From assembly GCA_934096815.1 (NCBI GenBank), contig CAKOMY010000015.1:1-20797 (forward strand): a stretch of 20,797 bases of DNA. Reading direction: 5' to 3'. The translations under genes were made by a program, and so were the position numbers. Below are positions 15,074-20,797 of this stretch, one piece after another. Under the pieces are notes generated by a model. The model did not search any database. It had not been told where the DNA came from and worked only from the letters and a program-made list of their open reading frames with translations. The DNA is from an uncultured Bacilli bacterium (lineage in GTDB: Bacteria; Bacillota_I; Bacilli_A; RF39; UBA660). How positions within the stretch are numbered: position 1 is the first letter of the stretch; the number at the start of each line of letters is the position of its first letter.

Positions 15074-15091
15074 TTGATGTTAACAGTTCTT
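15062..15091. terminator. Bidirectional terminator between the PPTase and surface protein genes
   Basis: An 11-bp perfect stem (15062-15072 with 15081-15091) with an 8-base loop is followed by T-rich sequence on both strands. It contains the end of both converging genes. Confidence 0.75.
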
Positions 15092-16745
15092 ATTTATTTT
15101 TTCTTTTAATAAAAATTATTAGACAAGTAGTTCCAATTATAACTAAAACTCCTGCTCCGATTAGAAGTAAATTTACTTTATTACTTTTTTGGAAATTTAC
15201 TACATTTTCATTTGTTTCTAAATATTTTTTATCTATTTTTTCATTAGTTAAGACATAACTAGATGTATGCGAAATATTGAATTCATAATAATCTTCAGTT
15301 AAAGTTATTCCTCTACTTATTAATCTAAATTTATTAGTTTTATCATTATAATAATAAACGTTTACTTTTTTATCTAAAACTTTTTTAATATCATCATTAT
15401 TTTTAATCTTAACTAAAGCATTTCCAGGTAATGAGCCATTATCAGGAAAATCTATTATAATTCCCTTTTTTACTATTTCATTAATGTTATTGTTAACTTC
15501 AGTTAAATAAACTTTAGTATTAACATCAATTGTTTTAGCTTCTTTAATATCATTTCCTTTAAAAATTAATTCATTATCATTATTATTTATTTTAAGAGTT
15601 CTATTAGTTCCTTTTATAATGTTAAATAACTCACTACTTATAAAACTATTTTCATTAGCATTTATAACTATTTCAGAATTTTTATCGCTTTCATATAATT
15701 TGGATATAACAGTTGTATCAATATCTTCATTATTATAAACATGTTTTTTATTACTATTATTAGTTATTTCTAAATTAGAATTAAATACATATTTTAATGT
15801 TCCATTGTTTCCATTATTTGTATATATTACGGTGTTATCATTGCCTATTAAAATTAATGAAGTTAGTGTATATTTTCCTTCAGTAATATTAGAAGGTATT
15901 TCAAAATATTGGTTATTATTTAAAGAAGAAGCATAGACAGTAAATATATTGTTACTTCCTTTAAATTCTAGTTTTAAATTAGTTAGTTTTTCACTAGTTT
16001 GAATATCAAAATATACTTTATCTGATATATTGGCTTTATTAGTTTTTAAAGTGAAGCTATTTAATTTTATATTGGATTTATTTTCAGAACTGATAATTAA
16101 TTTTGAACTGAATGTATAGTTAAAATTACCATTTTGACCATAATGTTTAGTAAATGTTGTATAATCACTATTTAAACCAGTTAATAATAAATCTGTTACA
16201 TTATAAGTATCAGGAAGAATATTGTTAGGAATTATAATGTAAGGATTATTATTTATTGAATAAATGCTTGTTGTAAAGGTATATCCCTTTGTACTTTTAA
16301 AAGATACAGATGCACCAGTATTAGTTGTTCCTTGAGTTTGTAAATTAACATATATTTTTTCACCAGTTTTACCAGTAGTTGTTTTTAAATAAAAACTAGA
16401 TAAAATTAAAATATTATCATTTATAGATGCATTTGAACTTGTAGCATTACTGTCAGTCGCATTGGAATCAGTTGCATTACTATCTGTTGCATTACTGTCA
16501 GTTGCATTACTGTCTGTTGCGTTGCTGTCAGTGGCATTACTATCTGTTGCATTGGAATCAGTCGCATTACTGTCAGTCGCGTTACAATCAGTCGCATTTG
16601 GATCAGTTGCAAATCCGCTAGCATTAAATAAATAACCTTGAATATTTTTAATTGCACCACTATTTAATTTATAACCTATAAATATCCCTACAGAGAATAT
16701 AATAATTCCACCTATAACTAATTCTAATATTTTATCTTTTTTCAT
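15090..16745 (-). CDS. Membrane-anchored surface protein with NATDS stalk and two Ig-like repeats
   Basis: The 551-aa protein has an N-terminal membrane segment or signal anchor (about 6-27), a low-complexity stalk of Asn-Ala-Thr-Asp-Ser pentapeptides (about 46-112), two related beta-sandwich-like domains of about 100 aa (about 120-224, SSFYLKTTTGKTGEKIYVNLQT; about 234-333, NSFTLKTNKANISDKVYFDIQT), a third unlike beta-rich region, and a C-terminal membrane segment with the tail KRKNK. No LPxTG motif precedes the tail, so it is held by the membrane and not by sortase. Function is unknown; adhesion or wall organisation is possible. I start at the ATG 16745 (GGAG 7 bases upstream), not the in-frame TTG at 16751, which abuts the SD. 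It follows the polymerase-like gene by about 25 bp. Confidence 0.8.
   Translation of the reverse strand: MKKDKILELVIGGIIIFSVGIFIGYKLNSGAIKNIQGYLFNASGFATDPNATDCNATDSNATDSNATDSNATDSNATDSNATDSNATDSNATDSNATDSNATSSNASINDNILILSSFYLKTTTGKTGEKIYVNLQTQGTTNTGASVSFKSTKGYTFTTSIYSINNNPYIIIPNNILPDTYNVTDLLLTGLNSDYTTFTKHYGQNGNFNYTFSSKLIISSENKSNIKLNSFTLKTNKANISDKVYFDIQTSEKLTNLKLEFKGSNNIFTVYASSLNNNQYFEIPSNITEGKYTLTSLILIGNDNTVIYTNNGNNGTLKYVFNSNLEITNNSNKKHVYNNEDIDTTVISKLYESDKNSEIVINANENSFISSELFNIIKGTNRTLKINNNDNELIFKGNDIKEAKTIDVNTKVYLTEVNNNINEIVKKGIIIDFPDNGSLPGNALVKIKNNDDIKKVLDKKVNVYYYNDKTNKFRLISRGITLTEDYYEFNISHTSSYVLTNEKIDKKYLETNENVVNFQKSNKVNLLLIGAGVLVIIGTTCLIIFIKRKNK
16410..16601 (-). repeat. 15-bp tandem repeat encoding pentapeptides
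   Basis: About 13 units of 15 bp encode xNATD: one PNATD, one CNATD, nine SNATD, then SNATS and SNAS. The units differ at synonymous positions (for example GCATTACTGTCAGTT and GCGTTGCTGTCAGTG on the plus strand). Because the period is a multiple of three, gain or loss of units changes stalk length and keeps the frame. Confidence 0.9.
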
Positions 16746-16773
16746 TTTCAAACTCCTCTACTTTACAATCTAA

Positions 16774-18327
16774 TTATATTGTTTTTATTCTTTTTTTACA
16801 AGTTAATTTGTTAGCATTTAAACTTATATATAAAACTCCCATTAATAACCAAAATATTGGGCTAACTATTACAACTGAAAGATTAAAAAAATCTTGAATT
16901 AGATAACAAATAAAAGCAAGTAACAATACCTTAGAATAATTATTCATTTCTTTTAATCCTTTTTTTAATATTGAAAACATTAATAATAAATAATTAGAAA
17001 GACCAATTACTCCTAAATTTATTAAAGTTGTTAAATAAACATTGGCTGCTGTATCATTAATTGTTAAAGGACCAATTGCTTTAATATCTTCGGTATATTT
17101 TGCCATAAATCTTAAAGCAAAGGTATCTGGTCCTGTTCCTATTAACGGATAATCTTTAACTAATTTTAAAGTTCTTTTCCATAAAAATATTCTATATGTT
17201 CCAAATTTATCATTAAAATTTAAATGTAATAATTCATGAATTTCATATAAAAATCCACTACTAAAATTTACATTATATATAATAATTATTCCAAATATTC
17301 CACAAATAGATATTCCAATAAAATAATATTTAATTAGCTTTTTATCATTTAAAATTTTATAGTTAGTATTTTTTAAAACTTTTGCTAAATAAATTAATAT
17401 AAAAATAACAATTAAATACAATATAACAATATAATTAAATTTAAAATAAAGTCCTAGTTTATTAATGTCGTAATGATACTCGGGATTTAATATGATATTT
17501 GTGCAATATGCCATCAATATTAATGATAACACAATAAGAAATTTACTTAATCTTTGATTATTTTTGATAATTAAAGGAAAAGTTAACATAAGCATTATTA
17601 ATAAGGCAAGTTTACCACTTTGAACATTTATAATACCTAAAATAAAGAATGATAAAAATATTGATGTTAAATGAATAATATTTTCTTTTTTACTATTATC
17701 TTTAAGAAAAAGATATGATGAAATAGATACTGGTATTAAAATGCAATAAAGTGCTGATATAAAATCAATATTACCTATTGTTCCCATAAAACTTACATTA
17801 TGCGTTCCAATCCCATTTTGATACATATTTAATGGATTAAAGCCAATATATTGAAGCACACATATTCCATTATGAATTATTGATAAAAGCGAAAAATATA
17901 AAATATATTTTCTTTTAAATTTACCAAATAAAGTTATGCTTAAAAAAGAAAGAATATAAAGGGAAGTAATTATTAAACCTTCTCCTCTACCAACTCCTAT
18001 AAGAATATTATAATCTTTTAAATAAGGAGACAATAAGCAAGATAAAATATTAATAATTAATAATGTAATAGCAAATAATTGTACTTTAGATAATTTATAA
18101 TTTTTAAAATAATTAACTTTTTTAAAGATATAAAAATATAATAACGTTACTAAGTTTAGAGTTAAATATGTCATTCCAATAATTAAATATGAATACCATT
18201 TACATTCTAAAATATGAAAAAATCCGTCTTTATTAACTATAAAAGGAAATATTAACAAGATTATAAAAATATAAATATCAGTGTATGTTTCTAAAATATT
18301 TTTTAGTTTTTTATAATTAGTTTTCAT
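16774..18327 (-). CDS. Wzy/WaaL (O-antigen ligase) family membrane protein
   Basis: The 517-aa protein has about a dozen membrane segments and a large external loop near 353-430, as in O-antigen ligases and polymerases, which join lipid-linked sugar chains to other glycans. The family region is present: FGTYRIFLWKRTLKLVKDYP (375-394), with Arg379, then LIGTGPDTF (395-403). In the last motif, usually H(N/S/Q)x9GxxG, the sequence is A428-N429, nine residues, then GVIG, so the conserved His is Ala. This may mean a changed or lost activity. It starts 4 bp after the MutM stop and is followed closely by the surface protein gene. Confidence 0.82.
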   Translation of the reverse strand: MKTNYKKLKNILETYTDIYIFIILLIFPFIVNKDGFFHILECKWYSYLIIGMTYLTLNLVTLLYFYIFKKVNYFKNYKLSKVQLFAITLLIINILSCLLSPYLKDYNILIGVGRGEGLIITSLYILSFLSITLFGKFKRKYILYFSLLSIIHNGICVLQYIGFNPLNMYQNGIGTHNVSFMGTIGNIDFISALYCILIPVSISSYLFLKDNSKKENIIHLTSIFLSFFILGIINVQSGKLALLIMLMLTFPLIIKNNQRLSKFLIVLSLILMAYCTNIILNPEYHYDINKLGLYFKFNYIVILYLIVIFILIYLAKVLKNTNYKILNDKKLIKYYFIGISICGIFGIIIIYNVNFSSGFLYEIHELLHLNFNDKFGTYRIFLWKRTLKLVKDYPLIGTGPDTFALRFMAKYTEDIKAIGPLTINDTAANVYLTTLINLGVIGLSNYLLLMFSILKKGLKEMNNYSKVLLLAFICYLIQDFFNLSVVIVSPIFWLLMGVLYISLNANKLTCKKRIKTI

Positions 18328-18330
18328 TAA

Positions 18331-19149
18331 TCACTTACTTTCTTTTTGACAATTAGGGCAGTAATAAGTACTTCTTCCACCAATTCGGTCTTTTAATATT
18401 AAACTATTACATATTTTACAATTCATATTATCTCTTTTATGAACATATAATTTGTCTTGATAATGTCCTGTTACGCCTAAACTTGAAGTATAACTTTTAA
18501 TAGTTGTTCCTCCATCAATAATCGCATTGGTTAAAATTTCTTTAGATGAAGAAATTATATTATCACATTCATTTTTAGTAATATCTTTTCCTTTTTTAAA
18601 TGGATTTATTTTACTTAAAAATAATACTTCATTAGCATAAATATTTCCAAGTCCGGCAATAATACTTTGATCTAACAATAGTTCTTTTATTGGTAAATTA
18701 CTTTTATTAAATTTAGTTAATAAATAATCACTGTTAATATTTTTATCAAATGGTTCTAGTCCTAGTTTATTTAATCCCTTACACTTAGATAAGTCATCAG
18801 TTAAAAACATACGACCAAACTTTCTAGTATCATGATATCTTAAAGAAATATTATTATCTAAAATAAATATAATATGCTCATGTTTGCTTATATCATCATT
18901 AATATTTTTTATATAATACTTTCCTTCCATTCTAAGATGTGACACTAAATAAAGATTATCTATTTTAAATATTAAATATTTTCCATAAGTTGTTATATCT
19001 AATATTGTTTTATTAATTAAATTATCAAAACTTAAACTACCATCTTCTATAATATTTTGATATCTAATTTGATAACTTGTTATTTTCTTTCCAATTATTT
19101 TTTCTTTTAATACTTTTGCTACTGTTCTAACTTCTGGTAACTCAGGCAT
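18331..19149 (-). CDS. mutM: Formamidopyrimidine-DNA glycosylase
   Basis: This enzyme removes oxidised guanine (8-oxoG, FapyG) from DNA and cuts the strand. The 272 aa are full length. It has the catalytic N-terminus MPELPEV (Pro2 and Glu3), Lys57, SHLRMEGKY (70-78), Asn169 in GLGNIYANEVL, and a C-terminal zinc finger with C244, C247, C264 and C267 around GGRSTYYC (Arg259). All catalytic residues are present. In many Firmicutes it follows polA; here it is first of three genes with a membrane glycan-type protein and a surface protein, an unusual pairing that may only reflect transcription from one promoter. Confidence 0.95.
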   Translation of the reverse strand: MPELPEVRTVAKVLKEKIIGKKITSYQIRYQNIIEDGSLSFDNLINKTILDITTYGKYLIFKIDNLYLVSHLRMEGKYYIKNINDDISKHEHIIFILDNNISLRYHDTRKFGRMFLTDDLSKCKGLNKLGLEPFDKNINSDYLLTKFNKSNLPIKELLLDQSIIAGLGNIYANEVLFLSKINPFKKGKDITKNECDNIISSSKEILTNAIIDGGTTIKSYTSSLGVTGHYQDKLYVHKRDNMNCKICNSLILKDRIGGRSTYYCPNCQKESK

Positions 19150-19193
19150 AATTACACTTCCCTACTACATGTTTATTTTATAATAAAGAATAG

Positions 19194-19234
19194 AAAAAAA
19201 CTAGAGCCATTTAATTTAAAAATTACCCTAGTTT
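19194..19234 (-). terminator. Terminator of the large exported protein gene
   Basis: A 7-bp stem (19198-19204 with 19228-19234) is followed on the minus strand by seven T (19194-19200). The stop codon at 19223 lies in its large loop. It separates this gene from mutM. Confidence 0.6.
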
Positions 19235-20779
19235 ATATGGATTATCACTTGTACCTGCACCATTAATAATTTTTGTACCTGTTGTTAGATAAAGTGATGG
19301 AAAAGTTGCTAAATTCGTGTTTGCCCAACTACTATTGATATCTCCATTTTTATATTCATGAAAAACCATTCTATTATCAGAAGAACTAGATGACATAGTC
19401 CAATAATTGTTATTTTTTTGCAGCCAATTATTATTTTTACATTTTGCATTTGTATAATCATACGTATTATTTGTATATATAACACCTGCTCTTAAATTAT
19501 TACGACACTCTTGATTAGTTGATGCATATCCATAATCACTAGCATAAATAAGTCCTATTTTTCCTGTCCAAAGGCTTGGTCTACTATTTTGATAGGTTAC
19601 ACTACCTCTTTCAGCATTATATTGTTTAAGTGTAAATAAATTATATGGATTTGCACCACTATAACTACTTGCTCCTAGATTCCAAACACTTTTACTTATC
19701 ATTTGTTGATATTTTGCTTTTATCACTTTAGTGTAATCAAATATTCCTGTTTGACTAAATACAGCCCCACTTGATGCCCAATAAGTATTATACCAGTTAG
19801 TCTTATTAGTTGTTAAAGTTAAATCTAGATAGTCACCATTCAATTCTTCTTTAATCTTTGAAGTTGTCCAATCATTTTTTCCATTTATGTTATCATTAGA
19901 TGTATCCCAAGAATATGATCCAAGTGTTTCATTTCTAACTATTTTTAGTTTTTGACTTGTTACTCCATTTGAATCGGTGACATTAAAGATTCCTATGATG
20001 CGCCATAACTCTCCGGTATTGCCAAACTCAACATAATTTTTTACTTCACTATCTGAACCACTATATCTGATATTGGTATCTTTAGTATCATCCATTAGTA
20101 ATCCATTATTTTCTTTATCTTCATTATATAATTTTGTTATATAATCTACTCCTGTTTCATTTTCATAATTTACAACTATTTCACCATTAAATGTAGCTCC
20201 TTTTTTACTATCTTGATTTATACCTGTATCGGGAAATTGTAGTTTTAAATTAAAGGTAATTGTTTGATTACTAGTGTTTGCTTTAAATTCTCCAGTTGCT
20301 AGTTCTAGATAACTTTCAGTTTTATTTTTTATAAAGATTCCAGTTGTGTATCCAGTATCTGTTGTATTTCCTTGGATTGTTTGATTACTTGTTCCTATTA
20401 AATTACTTGTGATATTTGCATTTTGATTTGTTCTCTTTAAGTAATAATGTAACTGACCAGTACTAAATCCATTTGTATATTTTATTCCTACCTTATATGG
20501 CATAACTAAGCCACTAGTTGTATTTGTTCCGGTTAATGTGAATGTTTTATCTATTATTATCTTACTACTTGGTTGAATATCTTTTGATATTAACAAACTA
20601 CTTTTGCCATCTGCGTAACTTATTGTCATTTTGCCACTTTTTACTTCTACAACTGATGTACTTCCTTTATTATTACTGGCACTAAAAAAAGCATATGTTA
20701 TTCCCGAAAAGATCACTATGAGCATCACTATTGTTCCTATCATTACATATACTTTTATTTGTTCTTCTTTATTATTCAT
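19223..20779 (-). CDS. Large exported protein with TasA/camelysin-like N-terminus
   Basis: The 518-aa protein starts with a charged stretch and a long membrane segment ending GITYAFFSAS (about 9-36), the look of SipW-processed proteins such as TasA and camelysin. The next 180 residues (to about 215) are Thr/Asn-rich strands like that fold. The C-terminal 300 residues are rich in Asn, Trp and Tyr, with LWRIIGIFNV, KNDWTTSKIKEELNGDYL and KIGLIYASDYGYA, and end GTSDNPYKLG. I have no name for this region; it resembles secreted proteins of gut Firmicutes. I take the start at ATG 20779, five bases after GGTGA; the ATG at 20791 overlaps that site. No SipW or sortase gene is seen. The upstream promoter is beyond the window. 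Confidence 0.75.
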   Translation of the reverse strand: MNNKEEQIKVYVMIGTIVMLIVIFSGITYAFFSASNNKGSTSVVEVKSGKMTISYADGKSSLLISKDIQPSSKIIIDKTFTLTGTNTTSGLVMPYKVGIKYTNGFSTGQLHYYLKRTNQNANITSNLIGTSNQTIQGNTTDTGYTTGIFIKNKTESYLELATGEFKANTSNQTITFNLKLQFPDTGINQDSKKGATFNGEIVVNYENETGVDYITKLYNEDKENNGLLMDDTKDTNIRYSGSDSEVKNYVEFGNTGELWRIIGIFNVTDSNGVTSQKLKIVRNETLGSYSWDTSNDNINGKNDWTTSKIKEELNGDYLDLTLTTNKTNWYNTYWASSGAVFSQTGIFDYTKVIKAKYQQMISKSVWNLGASSYSGANPYNLFTLKQYNAERGSVTYQNSRPSLWTGKIGLIYASDYGYASTNQECRNNLRAGVIYTNNTYDYTNAKCKNNNWLQKNNNYWTMSSSSSDNRMVFHEYKNGDINSSWANTNLATFPSLYLTTGTKIINGAGTSDNPYKLG

Positions 20780-20797
20780 ATAAATCACCATATTCCA

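Noticed and set aside
16410..16601. CRISPR array
   Set aside because: The repeats are 15 bp, directly tandem without spacers, and encode in-frame pentapeptides.
16421..16660. A 79-aa minus-strand open frame over the pentapeptide repeats
   Set aside because: It is another reading frame of the 15-bp repeats inside the surface protein gene; its Met/Leu/Thr-rich product and lack of a ribosome binding site mark it as a shadow.
1..20797. Mycoplasma-type genetic code (UGA as Trp)
   Set aside because: TGA ends the dltA-like gene and the gene at 10478-11104, and tryptophan codons in conserved motifs are TGG.

Overview
The window is very AT-rich and codes almost entirely on the minus strand, with overlapping genes and short gaps. 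TGA is used as a stop (for example at the end of the dltA-like gene and of the gene ending at 11104), and tryptophan is TGG, so this is the standard bacterial code and not the Mycoplasma/Spiroplasma code. The dacB-spmA-spmB-rluB gene set, a Dlt-type D-alanine activation pair, PrsW and the protein families seen all point to a low-GC Firmicute. An uncultured gut Bacilli lineage of the RF39/RFN20 kind is my guess, not proven.

Layout. Positions 1-3742 are a variable, partly decayed region: an unknown 130-aa protein, a lipoprotein made of two near-identical tandem domains, a GNAT acetyltransferase, a pseudogene remnant related to the lipoprotein domain, a membrane-anchored XRE regulator and a frameshifted, truncated Fic/Doc remnant. 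Positions 3743-5624 hold two rRNA modification genes (RlmD-type methyltransferase, RluB-type pseudouridine synthase). Positions 5706-8008 hold an ART-like protein and a HigB/HigA-type toxin-antitoxin pair whose antitoxin carries an ImmA/IrrE-type metallopeptidase domain. Positions 8136-10282 hold dacB-spmA-spmB. In Bacillus subtilis rluB directly follows spmB. Here the two are separated by the 2.5-kb ART/HigBA segment, which is flanked by a 19-bp exact direct repeat. One copy is the 3' end of spmB and the other lies just upstream of rluB. I read this as an insertion at the spmB 3' end.

Two plus-strand genes follow: a protein with two internally repeated halves and a PrsW-type intramembrane protease. 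Then comes a minus-strand trio, a VanW-domain protein, a DltA-like D-alanine adenylating enzyme and a DltC carrier, with a divergent Sfp-type phosphopantetheinyl transferase that could activate the carrier. No dltB or dltD is present here, so the fate of the activated D-alanine is open. The right end is an apparent operon of mutM, a Wzy/WaaL-like polytopic protein lacking the usual motif histidine, and a membrane-anchored surface protein with a pentapeptide stalk. Last is a large exported protein with a TasA/camelysin-like N-terminus.

I saw no tRNA, rRNA, CRISPR array, transposase or integrase.
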